Numbered from the stretch's first letter, positions 8,737 to 17,771 are shown. The stretch is DNA of 44,658 bases from Cyanocohniella sp. LLY (GCA_022241785.1 JAKOMP010000048.1:721-45378); one strand, 5' to 3'. Notes: generated from the letters alone by a model not told the origin. Translations and numbers: made by a program.

Positions 8737-9176
8737 AGTCTATTTTGAACTTCTAATCTTAGGGTAACGCTTTAGAGTTGCTGATCTCAGTAGTCAGAAC
8801 AAAATTCAATTTATTAGAGTAGATAGGTAACGGGAACAAGAAAACAATATAGGACTCCTATTTAACTATTGAAAAAACTTTGTATACTCAAAAAATCTTC
8901 TTTCCTACTCCCCACTCCCAGCCTACGCAAATAATTTTAGGAATCAAACCGGATTTCTATATATGTAATTAATTTTATCTCAATACTTAATTTTTTATCT
9001 AATAAATATTGAATTTACATTTCATCCAAATTTAAAAAAGCGACAGATGAGTAGTTGCAATAAGCTCAATGAACACACTTTAGAAGTGTTTTATTGCATA
9101 TTTTAGACCAATCTACACCTGTCGCCTTAATTTTTCTAGTTGCTATATAGCCTAGTTAGCTATTGCTAAAAAGTTA
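8737..9176. other. AT-rich non-coding region
   Basis: Holds the promoter side of the 8164-8736 gene, a short CCCCACT-type heptamer tract (8904-8920) and the nested hairpin at 9040-9125. No protein-coding frame was seen. Confidence 0.65.
9040..9125 (-). ncRNA. Nested three-helix hairpin 3' of the peptide gene (structured 3' UTR, terminator or sRNA)
   Basis: Three concentric inverted repeats: GCGACAG (9040-9046) with CTGTCGC (9119-9125), extended by GTAG/CTAC; TGCAATAA (9056-9063) with TTATTGCA (9091-9098); ACACTT (9075-9080) with AAGTGT (9084-9089) around a TAG loop. On the minus strand the outer stem is followed at once by TTTTTT (9034-9039), a Rho-independent terminator signature. It begins 52 bases past the stop of the peptide gene. 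It could be that gene's elaborate terminator, a processed small RNA, or a mobile palindrome; no target duplication is visible. Confidence 0.55.
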
Positions 9177-9419
9177 TTAACGTCCGTAACTAAATGAATG
9201 AGCTAGGTAGGTAATATGGCCAATAGCATATGTGGCGACAAATGCCTCAGCTAGCTTAGTTAGAAATGACATATCACTCATGCTAGCGTTTCCATAATGA
9301 CCAGAGCTATCTCCACCTGCAACGAAATCTACATCTTTAAGTTCATTGAGAAAACTTTCAGAATCTTGAAATAATTCAGAACCAGCAGCGGTTAGTTCAT
9401 AAACATTGATATTAGACAT
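9177..9419 (-). CDS. Putative double-glycine leader peptide (bacteriocin/RiPP precursor-like)
   Basis: An 80-residue peptide starting MSNINVYELTAAG. The ATG at 9419 is preceded by GAGGAG at good spacing, so the upstream in-frame start at 9467 is rejected. The N-terminal half is acidic and leader-like, with SFLNELKDVDFVAGG (residues 22-36) resembling the L-x-x-x-(D/E)-x-x-x-V-x-GG pattern recognised by C39-peptidase ABC transporters. Cleavage after Gly36 would give a 44-residue Gly/Ser/Ala/Tyr-rich core ending FSYGR, without cysteines. No C39 transporter, modifying enzyme or immunity gene is near, so it would be an orphan precursor, which is common in cyanobacteria. It could also be an unrelated small protein. 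Confidence 0.6.
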   Translation of the reverse strand: MSNINVYELTAAGSELFQDSESFLNELKDVDFVAGGDSSGHYGNASMSDMSFLTKLAEAFVATYAIGHITYLAHSFSYGR

Positions 9420-9763
9420 GGTCGGCTCCTCAATAAAATGTAGCGAATGAATTAACTTGGTAAACAATTAAGTTTTAGCTCGCTTAACTGTTATTTCTAG
9501 TTGTATTTAATAAGTTAGAAAAAATCAACTTCTTCAACATTTATAATTAGACATATATTCGTGAATTTAGTCTTATTTAAATACCGATTTATAACTCGGC
9601 TGTCAGACTTCATTAAATCTTGCAATTGTTGGCACAAGCAGGGTTAACACTGAGTAAGGGGAGGCGAAATATGACTCTACCGGGAATCGGATGTACAAGG
9701 CTATAGTTTGATACAATTTTTATGTGCTTTTCCCCTACCTATAAAGGCTTACAGGGCAAATTA
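9420..9763. other. AT-rich upstream region of the peptide gene
   Basis: A 344-base stretch that should carry the peptide gene's promoter near 9440-9500. I see no confident promoter boxes and no convincing gene. Confidence 0.5.
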
Positions 9764-10625
9764 TTAATGAGCGATCGCCTGTTGTGCCATTGCTGCGATC
9801 GCCTTATCTGTGGCTTTTGGTAAGTAGTAATATATACCTTTGGCTATGTGCGCCAACTCTTTGGCTAATCCTTGAGAAATAAATTTACTTTCGGTATCAA
9901 TTACCAATAATTGTATGCCCAACGCCCGAATCCTGGCCGCAATATTCAGTAATTCCCCTTTGATATCTGGTTTTTCATCTCCCATTTGTGGTTGACCCAG
10001 AGAGCGTGACAAAGGAATATTTGCCCGTCCATCGGTAATGGCGACAATCACCACCTGGCCAATATCTTTAGATTGTCTGGCATTTAAACCAATTCTCACA
10101 GATTGGGTCAGAGCATGAGCTAAGGGCGTACCTCCACCACAGGGCAATCTGACTTTTCACGTCATGTGGAAAAGGTAACGCAAAACCTAACCCCCCCACC
10201 CCCTTCCCTACGAGGGAATGGGGAGAAGTCAAAGTCTCTCTCCTCCCAGGAGAGAGATTTAGAGAGAGGTTTTCCAGATACCGTGAAAAGTTAGAGGGCA
10301 ATAACTCCAACCGCTTTCGCGCTGCGGTAATCGAGCGTGTGGGTGGTAACAATTGGGAGGTATTTTCTGCCCTAGCTATGGTTTCATCATCCCATTCATC
10401 AGGTGTTTCCGGATCGTAGTTACAGCAGGAACTTAAAATTATTTCTATGGGAGGTAGTAAAGTTCTTAATGCTCTGGCCATGACGAATTTGGCTGTACCA
10501 CGGCGACCAGCAATAATTACTCCCCCTAAAGCTGGATCAACTGCTGCTAATAAGAGGGCTAATTTAATTGCTTCTTGACCGACAACTGCTGTTAAGGGAA
10601 ATGTTGGTACGGTAGATAATACCAT
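9764..10625 (-). pseudogene. chlD: chlD-like pseudogene: internally deleted, then split by a MITE
   Basis: The 5' part matches the start of magnesium chelatase subunit D (MVLSTVPTFPLTAVVGQEAI, P-loop-like GRRGTAK) up to EWDDETIARAEN. It then jumps to a segment from far down the protein, LLPPTRSITAARKRLELLP. There a 146-bp MITE interrupts it, and 10147-9764 resumes with [13 protein letters not shown] and the von Willebrand A end ([23 protein letters not shown]). Full ChlD is about 670 residues, so most of the AAA core and the linker are missing. Removing the MITE and one target copy (154 bp) puts both parts in one frame of 235 residues. The decay order was therefore in-frame deletion first, insertion second. 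A working chlD must exist elsewhere. Confidence 0.88.
10149..10294. mobile_element. 146-bp MITE inserted in the chlD copy
   Basis: Terminal inverted repeats CTGACTTTTCACG and CGTGAAAAGTTAG match in 12 of 13 positions. They are flanked by a perfect 8-bp direct repeat AGGGCAAT (10141-10148 and 10295-10302), the target duplication. The interior has a CTCTCTCCT/AGGAGAGAG hairpin. A second, shorter copy is at 29462-29585. With no coding capacity it must be moved by a transposase from elsewhere. Confidence 0.9.
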
Positions 10626-10841
10626 TTTAGGTTTTGGGCGTTGCTGAATGAGGATTTAAAAGCTCACGCAAAGACGCAAAGAAGAAGAGATTATTTTGCA
10701 CCTAAATTCAGCGTATTCTGAGTGGCGTAAGGATTTAGGTTTATAGGTTGTAGTTAAGTCTGTAATAAGCTCATACCTTAATTTTAACTCGGTACTACTA
10801 AGAACGATAAAATGAAAACAAATTGACTACAGGCAGTCTTT

Positions 10842-11615
10842 ATGGCAACCCAACTCGGTGAAATTAAATCACTAACTCAACCAGTTATCTCTTGGGAACC
10901 ATTGCCCGATGATTTTAAATTAGAGGATGAACCAGTGGAAAATACAGGTCAGCCAATCTTGGCTGGGGCTTTGCGTGAAAGCTTGGAAATTAGTGGTTTT
11001 ATCCAACCTCCGATGTTGATTGCTTCTAATTTTGGTCTATGTGCAACTGTCAACGGGCAATTTATTGCTAAAGCACCAAATTGGGTTTATATTCCTGGTG
11101 TCAATCAAGTTGTCGGAGAACGCAAAAGTTACACACCCAATTTAGAAGGCGATGTACCTGGGGTAGTGATGGAATTTTTATCTGGTGCTGAGGGGGAAGA
11201 ATACTCAGTTAAAAGAACTTATCCGCCAGGAAAATGGTTTTTTTATGAACAAATTTTGCAGGTTCCTGTATATATAATTTTTGACCCCAATGGCGGTTTG
11301 TTGGAATATTATCAGTTGGAAAATGGACGCTACGAATTAAAACAACCCGATGAAAATGGTCGTCATTGGATTGATGCGTTGGGTTTATTTTTGGGAACTT
11401 GGCAAGGGACAAAAGAGGCCAGGACTGGTTATTGGTTGCGGTGGTGGAATCAGGAGGGAAATTTGTTACCCTGGGCTGTGGAACTGATTGAACAAGAACG
11501 TCAACGTGCTGAACAAGAACGTCAACGTGCTGAACAGGAACGTCAGCAAAAAGAACAGCTCATTGCTTATTTACAATCTCAGGGGATTGATCCAAATAAT
11601 TTGCCCATAAACTAA
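10842..11615 (+). CDS. Uma2 family (DUF820) protein with repeated coiled-coil tail
   Basis: A 257-residue Uma2/DUF820 protein. The nuclease-like core includes GDVPGVVMEFLSG with the conserved Glu, KRTYPPGKWFFYEQI and PVYIIFDP. The C-terminal tail has the heptad EQERQRA repeated in tandem (residues about 217-240), encoded by near-identical 21-nt units around 11488-11551, and ends GIDPNNLP. The tail length could vary by slippage of these units. It stands alone on the plus strand. The family's biological role is unknown. It differs clearly from the Uma2 protein at 6989-7672 and is not a recent copy. Confidence 0.85.
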   Translation: MATQLGEIKSLTQPVISWEPLPDDFKLEDEPVENTGQPILAGALRESLEISGFIQPPMLIASNFGLCATVNGQFIAKAPNWVYIPGVNQVVGERKSYTPNLEGDVPGVVMEFLSGAEGEEYSVKRTYPPGKWFFYEQILQVPVYIIFDPNGGLLEYYQLENGRYELKQPDENGRHWIDALGLFLGTWQGTKEARTGYWLRWWNQEGNLLPWAVELIEQERQRAEQERQRAEQERQQKEQLIAYLQSQGIDPNNLPIN

Positions 11616-11676
11616 CACAAGGAAATTAAGAATAAATACTTAGATATCTACACCATTAGGTAGCCGAATAAAACTT

Positions 11677-12708
11677 TTAACCAAAGTAATGTGATGTATC
11701 GTGAATGATTGCCCATTCAGGTTTATAAGTGGCAAGCGATCGCATATACTGGGAACGTTCAAAAGCACTGGGATTTGGGCAATTTTTTTGACTCATACTT
11801 CCCTGTATTTGTTGAATTGATTCATACTCATGTTGTTGCATCCATTCGCGCATTTCCTGTTCAATAACTCGTATATGGTTGATACCATGTCGTAGTAATA
11901 CTGAGCAAAGCATGGTGATTTTAGCCCCAGCCATCACCATTTTCAACACATCATGTCCTCTGTGGATTCCACTAGTTGCAGCCAAGTCGGCATGAAGGCG
12001 ATCGCTAAGAATGGCAATCCAACGCAGTGGTAATCGCATGGAATGTGGTGTACTTAACAACACATTGGGTTCAACCTCCAGGCTACTCAGGTTAATATCC
12101 GGTTGGTAAAAACGGTTAAATAAAACCAAAGCATCAGCACCTGCATCATCTAAACGTTTAGCCATATTTGCCATATTGGTGAAATACGGGCTGAGTTTGA
12201 CGGCTACAGGGATAGTTACTGCTGTTTTAACTGCTGTGAGAATGTCAATATAAGTCTGCTCAATTTGCTCACTTGTCAATTCTAAGTCTGTGGGAACATA
12301 GTAAATATTCAATTCCAGTGCATCTGCACCCGCTTGTTGAATTTGTTTGGCATAATTTGTCCATCCACCCACCGATGAGCCATTGAGACTGGCAATAATG
12401 GGAATACTGACCTTTTCCTTGGCTTGGTGAATATGTTCTAGATAAGTTTCTGGCCCCACCCGAAAGTTCATGGAATCAGGGAAATAAGTTAAAGCTTCGG
12501 GAAAACTTTCGGTACCGTGGGTGAGGTGATGGTTAAGTTCATAGCGTTCTAGGCACAATTGTTCTTCAAACAAGGAATGCATGACTACTGCTGCTGCACC
12601 AGCCTCTTCCATGCGGGGAATATTATCAATATCTTCCGATAGCGGAGATGCAGAGGGAACCAAAGGCGATCGCAATGTCATTCCCAGATAATTTGTAGTT
12701 AAATCCAT
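11677..12708 (-). CDS. Dihydroorotate dehydrogenase-like protein
   Basis: A 343-residue FMN-type TIM barrel of the dihydroorotate dehydrogenase-like group. It begins MDLTTNYLGMTLRSPLVPSA and shows IIASLNGSSVGGW, ADALELNIYYVP, PVAVKLSPYFTN, ADALVLFNRFY and AATSGIHRGHDVLKMVMAGA, the strand ends that hold FMN and substrate in this family. It is related to but distinct from true PyrD; the paralogue is often found beside nifJ in cyanobacteria (recalled, not checked). It begins 38 bases past the nifJ stop and is likely transcribed with it. The frame is intact although nifJ is broken. Substrate unknown. Confidence 0.87.
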   Translation of the reverse strand: MDLTTNYLGMTLRSPLVPSASPLSEDIDNIPRMEEAGAAAVVMHSLFEEQLCLERYELNHHLTHGTESFPEALTYFPDSMNFRVGPETYLEHIHQAKEKVSIPIIASLNGSSVGGWTNYAKQIQQAGADALELNIYYVPTDLELTSEQIEQTYIDILTAVKTAVTIPVAVKLSPYFTNMANMAKRLDDAGADALVLFNRFYQPDINLSSLEVEPNVLLSTPHSMRLPLRWIAILSDRLHADLAATSGIHRGHDVLKMVMAGAKITMLCSVLLRHGINHIRVIEQEMREWMQQHEYESIQQIQGSMSQKNCPNPSAFERSQYMRSLATYKPEWAIIHDTSHYFG

Positions 12709-13409
12709 AACAACCTCAAAGAATATTACTAACCTCTAGTCTCTGGTTACCGTGCAGCCAAATATTGATACATCTGCCAACGGGTATTTACATCTTGTTG
12801 AGCTTCTTGAAGTAACTGTTTTGCAACTTCTGGGTGACTCTTGGTCAACATTTTGAAACGGTTTTCCAAGTACATATACTGTTCTATTGGTAACTTTGGA
12901 ATCCGTGAATCAAGTTGTAGGGGTTCTCTCCTTGTTTGATCCGGTCTGGATGATATCGATACAGTAACCACTGACCTGAATCAACGGCAGCTTTTTGATT
13001 TTGCATGGCTGTACTCATATTGATGCCGTGGGCGATACAATGGCTGTAAGCAATAATCAGTGATACTCCTTCATAAGCTTCAGCTTCTAAGAAAGCTTTT
13101 AAAGTATGTTCATCCCTGGCGCCCATTGCTACACTAGCAACGTAGACATTGCCGTAAGTCATAGCCATTAAACCCAAATCTTTTTTCGGTGCAGCTTTAC
13201 CGCCGGCGGCAAATTTAGCTACGGCTGCTTTGGGTGTGGCTTTGGACATTTGCCCACCTGTGTTGGAATATACTTCTGTGTCGAGGATGAGAATATTCAC
13301 GTTGCGTCCACTAGCGAAAACGTGATCTAGTCCCCCAAAGCCGATATCGTAACCCCAGCCATCACCACCAATAATCCAGACGCTTTTTTTCACTAGGTAA
13401 TCAGCTAGG

Positions 13410-13460
13410 GATTTGAGATTTTGGACTTCGGCTACGCTCAGTCCAGGGATTTGAGATTTT
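13410..13460 (-). repeat. 51-bp in-frame repeat insertion in nifJ, copy B
   Basis: Identical over 51 bases to 15231-15281. Read on the minus strand in the nifJ frame it encodes KSQIPGLSVAEVQNLKS, just before LADYLVKKSVWIIGGDGW. It is bounded by direct repeats of GATTTGAGATTTT around a palindromic core with GGACT/AGTCC ends (13423-13444). Confidence 0.9.
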
Positions 13461-15230
13461 AAATCGGGGTGCTGTTGATAATTGATGATTTCGTCTAGCC
13501 GATTTTTCAGTAATTCTACTCGTTCCCTTTGTTCCCAAATATCCGCTTCATCTTTTTGTTTAGCACTCAAAATACTATTTGCGAGTTCTTCACCTACATC
13601 TGTAGCGAGTTGTTGGAGTAACTCTGCGGCAAATTCGGCTTGTTTATCAATGGAAACCCGAAAACCTAGCCCAAATTCGGCGTTATCTTCAAATAGCGAG
13701 TTTGACCAAGCTGGCCCGCGTCCGGCGGCGTTCTGAGTCCAAGGTGTTGTGGGTAAATTACCGCCATAAATAGAAGAACAACCAGTGGCGTTAGCCACAA
13801 TCATGCGATCGCCAAATAATTGCGTTGCTAGTTTAATATAAGGTGTCTCTCCACAACCCGCGCAAGCCCCAGAAAATTCAAATAAGGGTTCTTGCATCTG
13901 CTGTTGGTTAATATGCGTCAGCTTGAGATGGCTTCTATCTGGATTCGGAATATTCAAAAAGAAATCCCAATTTTCCCGTTCTTGGGCGCGTAATGGTCTT
14001 TGCGGTTCCATATTGATGGCTTTGCGCCGTAGTTCTGATTTATTCTTCGCCGGACAAACATCTACGCAAATACCGCAACCAGTACAATCTTCGGCTGCTA
14101 CCTGAATAGTGTATTTTAAACCTTGCCAATCGTGGTCTTTGGCATTGGTACTTTTAAATGTCGGTGGTGCATTTTCTAACTGCTGCACTTCGTAAACCTT
14201 ACTGCGGATCACACTATGAGGACACACCATCACGCATTTACCACACTGAACACAAACATCTGTATCCCAAACGGGGATTTCTTGGGCAATGTTGCGTTTT
14301 TCCCATTTCGCTGTACCTGTGGGATAAGTGCCGTCTGCGGGTAATGCACTAACTGGCAGTTCATCTCCTTGACGGGCAATCATTTTACCGAGAACATGAC
14401 GAATAAATGGGGATTGGGTACTGGGTACTGGGGATTGCTTTTCTTTGTTAATTTCTACTTCATATAGGTTTTCTAATGTGGTATCTACAGCTTTGAGATT
14501 CATTTGTACGATTTCGTCGCCTTTTTTGCCGTAAGTCTGGCGGATGGAGTTTTTGATTTTAGTAATTGCTTCTTCTCTGGGAAGTACACCCGATAAAGCG
14601 AAGAAGCAAACTTGCATGACTGTGTTGATTCTGCCTACCATACCTGCTTCACGGGCGACTTTGGAGGCATTAATTACATAAAATTTGAGATGCTTCTGGA
14701 TAATTTGCTCTTGTAATGATGACGGCAAACGATGCCAAACTTCATTCTGTTCGTAAGGTGAATTGAGTAAAAACGTGCCATCTGGTATTATGTCTTTTAA
14801 AATAAGAAACTTTTCCAGAAAGTCCCATTGATGACAGGCAACAAAGTTCGCTTGAGTAATTAAATATGTAGAACGAATTGGTTGTGAACCAAAGCGCAGG
14901 TGAGAAACTGTGACTGAACCTGATTTCTTGGAGTCGTAGACAAAATAGCCTTGAGCGTAATTGTTGCTTTCTTCACCAATAATTTTGATGGAGTTTTTAT
15001 TAGCACCCACTGTCCCATCTGCACCTAAACCATAAAAAATTGCTCTGACGATGTTGTCTGGTTCAATATTAAATTCAGGGTCATAATCCAAGCTGGTGTG
15101 GGTGACATCATCATTGATGCCCACAGTAAAATGATTTTTTGGTTCAGCCGTAGCCAAGTTATCAAACACAGCTTTAATCATTGCTGGCGTAAATTCTTTA
15201 GAAGATAAACCGTAACGACCACCAACAATT

Positions 15231-15281
15231 GATTTGAGATTTTGGACTTCGGCTACGCTCAGTCCAGGGATTTGAGATTTT
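15231..15281 (-). repeat. 51-bp in-frame repeat insertion in nifJ, copy A
   Basis: Identical to 13410-13460, 1821 bases away (607 codons, same frame). It encodes the same 17 residues between AIHEANP and IVGGRYGLSSKEF, where other PFORs join directly by only a few residues. Core palindrome at 15244-15265. Confidence 0.9.
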
Positions 15282-16342
15282 GGATTGGCTTCATGGATGG
15301 CATTGACTACATCCAAATACAATGGTTCGCCAGATGCGCCTGGTTCTTTGGTACGGTCGAGGACTGCGATGGTGCGGGTAGTTTATGGCAAGGCGGCGAC
15401 AAATCGCTGACTATCAAATGGGCGATATAGTCTTACTTTTAAAACTCCTACTTTTTCAGCACGGGCGTTGAGATAATCTATTGTTTCGTGTACAGCCTCG
15501 CCACCGGAACCCATTAATACTATGACTCGTTTAGCTGTGGGGTCACCATGATATTCAAATAGTTGATATTGTCGCCCAGTCATGACAGCAAATTCATCCA
15601 TGACTTTCTGGGTGATGTCTGGACAAGCTAAATAGTAAGGATTGACGGTTTCTCTGGCTTGGAAGTAGACATCGGGGTTTTGTGTTGTCCCGCGTAACAC
15701 AGGTTTGTCAGGGGTGAGGGCGCGTGACCGATGGGCGAATACTAATTCATCGGGAATAAAACTGCGTAAATCGTCTTCTGTTAAAGTTTCTATTTTGTTA
15801 ATTTCGTGGGAAGTCCTAAAGCCATCAAAAAAGTGCAGAAATGGTAGTCTTGATTCTAGGGTTGCTCGTGTGGCGATTAAAGCAAAGTCTTGGGCTTCTT
15901 GCACTGATGCAGCACACAACATGGCAAAACCTGTACTTCGTGCTGCCATCACGTCGCTATGGTCACCGAAAATAGACAGTGCTTGTGCAGCGAGCGATCG
16001 CGCGGCAATATGAAATACTGTTGGTCTTAATTCCCCAGCAATTTTATACATATTGGGGATCATCAACAATAATCCCTGGGATGCTGTAAATGTTGTTGTT
16101 AGTGACCCTGTTTGCAAAGCCCCATGTATTGCACCAGCCACGCCGCCTTCACTCTGCATCTGGATGACACTGGGAACAGTACCCCAAATGTTTGGTTTTT
16201 TTTCACTAGACCAAGTATCTGCCCATTCAGCCATTGGTGAAGAAGGTGTAATTGGGTAAATTGCCATGACTTCATTCAGTCGATAAGCAACTTGGGCAAC
16301 AGCCTCATTGCCATCTATGGTTGCAAAGCTTCTTTTGTTCAT

Positions 16343-16686
16343 TTTCTGCACCTGTGAAACCCGCTAATGCTGCGTAATTCTGCGCTTAACAATTACATTA
16401 GAATTAGAAGTTGAGAAACTTGTGAAGAAGTAATCTTTATTTTCAGCACAAAGAGGCGCAAAGGCTAGTACCGCTGCGCGGAAGTCAAAAGTTTACCCTG
16501 AGCTTAGTCGAAGGGTCAAAAGTCAAAAAGCTTATCAAACAGGCTGTTTGACGATTTAAAATCGTATGCCTATTTACGCCGTGCTGTACTAGCTAAATTT
16601 ATTGGCTACGAATTTAATTCCCATCCTCACAGCTTCCTCAAGTTTTTGATTTAACCTCAACCGTAATTGAGGAGTGAGTAATAACT
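16343..16686. other. Intergenic region between divergent nifJ and pfkA
   Basis: Carries both promoters. It contains a palindromic-core repeat (16496-16515) between GTCAAAAGT repeats, and a perfect inverted repeat ACGATTT-A-AAATCGT at 16551-16565 that could be an operator or a hairpin. No gene seen. Confidence 0.6.
16496..16515. repeat. Palindromic repeat core, intergenic copy
   Basis: CCCTGAGCTTAGTCGAAGGG matches the core of the nifJ insertions (GACTGAGCGTAGCCGAAGTC on that strand) and the copy at 429-448. The outer bases (CC/GG here) are changed in a compensating way. Confidence 0.65.
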
Positions 16687-17766
16687 ATGCAAAAACGAGT
16701 TGGTATTTTGACCAGTGGTGGCGATTGTCCTGGACTCAATGCTGTAATTCGGGCAGTGGTTAGCCATGCTACCCTCACTTATAATTGGCAGGTGTTGGGC
16801 ATTCCTTATGCTACTAGGGGTTTGTTGGAAAGAAAGGCAACTCCTCTGAAAATACACGGTCTAGATTTACGTGGTATCGACCCTTTGCTGAATATGGGCG
16901 GGACTATTTTAGGCAGTATCAATAAAGGGGATACTTTAGCTCATATTCAGGAGATTATTGCTGGTTATCATGCTTTAGAATTAGATGCCCTCATTGGTAT
17001 TGGTGGAGATGGTAGTTTAGCGATTTTCAATCAACTGCAACTTCAGGGAAATTGGCAATTCATCGCTATTCCCAAAACCATAGATAATGATGTGGCAAAA
17101 ACTGAAAGGGTAGTTGGTTTTGATACTGCGGTTAATACTATTGTTGATGCTTTGAATCGTTTGATATTTACCGCCGCCAGCCACGATCGCGTGATGATTG
17201 TGGAAGTTATGGGACGCAATGCTGGTCATTTAGCCCTACACTCTGGTATTGCAGGGGGCGCAGATGTGATTTTAATTCCGGAAATTCCCTACTCGATTCA
17301 AGGAGTGTGTCAGCATTTAGCAGAATTACGCGATCGCTGGGAACGCAAGTTTGCTATTGTCGTGATTGCTGAAGGCGCTCAAATTGCCGCAGATTCTTCT
17401 CACTATCAGTCTTGTGAAAAACCTTCTTGTGGGATGGGGCAATATTTGGCTGAGGAAATTCGCCATTGTAGTCATCATCAAATTGATGTGCGTGTCTCAG
17501 TTTTAGGACATATTCAACGCGGTGGTATTCCTTCAGCTTTTGATCGGTTGCTAGCTACGGCTTTTGGTAAGGCGGCTGTGGATTTGTTGGCTACTGGGCA
17601 ATCTTCCCAGATGGTAGCTTGGCAAAATGGACAAGTCGTAGCAGTGCCTTTAGATGCTGTCTTAGCTGACAGTCCATGTTTGGTAAATCCCGATAGTTTC
17701 TTGGTGCAAACAGCGCGATCGCTTGGTACTTACATGGGCATGAAAAAACCCGCTACATTACTATAG
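16687..17766 (+). CDS. pfkA: 6-phosphofructokinase
   Basis: A 359-residue phosphofructokinase that phosphorylates fructose 6-phosphate in glycolysis. Motifs: GGDCPGLN at 11-18, GGDGS at 106-110, PKTIDND at 129-135 with the catalytic Asp, MGRNAGH, and a GHIQRGG substrate motif. The Gly after GGD (Gly109) is the ATP-type residue, while Lys130 in PKTIDND is the residue seen in pyrophosphate-dependent and mixed-type enzymes. The protein therefore falls in the mixed Gly/Lys class, several members of which use ATP. The phosphoryl donor should not be assumed from homology. GAGGAG lies 13 bases before the ATG. The stop codon lies inside a hairpin that serves the convergent gene. Confidence 0.94.
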   Translation: MQKRVGILTSGGDCPGLNAVIRAVVSHATLTYNWQVLGIPYATRGLLERKATPLKIHGLDLRGIDPLLNMGGTILGSINKGDTLAHIQEIIAGYHALELDALIGIGGDGSLAIFNQLQLQGNWQFIAIPKTIDNDVAKTERVVGFDTAVNTIVDALNRLIFTAASHDRVMIVEVMGRNAGHLALHSGIAGGADVILIPEIPYSIQGVCQHLAELRDRWERKFAIVVIAEGAQIAADSSHYQSCEKPSCGMGQYLAEEIRHCSHHQIDVRVSVLGHIQRGGIPSAFDRLLATAFGKAAVDLLATGQSSQMVAWQNGQVVAVPLDAVLADSPCLVNPDSFLVQTARSLGTYMGMKKPATLL

Positions 17767-17771
17767 CGGGT
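17743..17771 (-). terminator. Terminator of the DUF4912 gene, embedded in the end of pfkA
   Basis: ACCCGCTA (17748-17755) pairs with TAGCGGGT (17764-17771). On the minus strand the stem is followed by TTTTTT (17748-17743). It lies 36 bases past the stop of the convergent gene and contains the pfkA stop codon. On the plus strand no T run follows. Confidence 0.75.

Larger units (their letters stand above)
12747..16342 (-). pseudogene. nifJ: Pyruvate:ferredoxin (flavodoxin) oxidoreductase, interrupted
   Basis: All parts of a ~1190-residue PFOR are present: N-terminal YPITPSSPMAEWAD, two 4Fe-4S motifs (CVQCGKCVMVCP, CTGCGICVDVCP), CAGCGETPYIKL, and the thiamine-diphosphate site GGDGWGYDIGFGGLDHV. 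It would oxidise pyruvate to acetyl-CoA and reduce ferredoxin or flavodoxin. The ATG at 16342 has AGG upstream; the GTG at 16351 is less likely. Lesions: an in-frame TAA at 15385-15383 (a Lys codon AAA in the family, so one A-to-T change) after 319 residues, and a one-base loss in a C run (12920-12923) that shifts the last ~65 residues into another frame. It also carries two identical in-frame 51-bp insertions. Sequencing error cannot be excluded for either lesion. Confidence 0.88.

Noticed and set aside
9655-9705. 11-codon frame after a good AGGGGAGG site (ATG near 9671)
   Set aside because: Too short to support as a gene; no second evidence.
12900-12940. Programmed frameshift in nifJ
   Set aside because: The site is a short C run without a slippery heptamer or following structure, and an upstream nonsense codon already stops the protein. 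Plain mutation or error is simpler.
12747-12971. Separate 74-residue gene downstream of nifJ
   Set aside because: Its product is the C-terminal end of NifJ in a shifted frame.
16551-16565. ACGATTT-A-AAATCGT as a named regulator box
   Set aside because: Perfect palindrome, but it matches no cyanobacterial box I can name with confidence; kept only as a note in the region entry.
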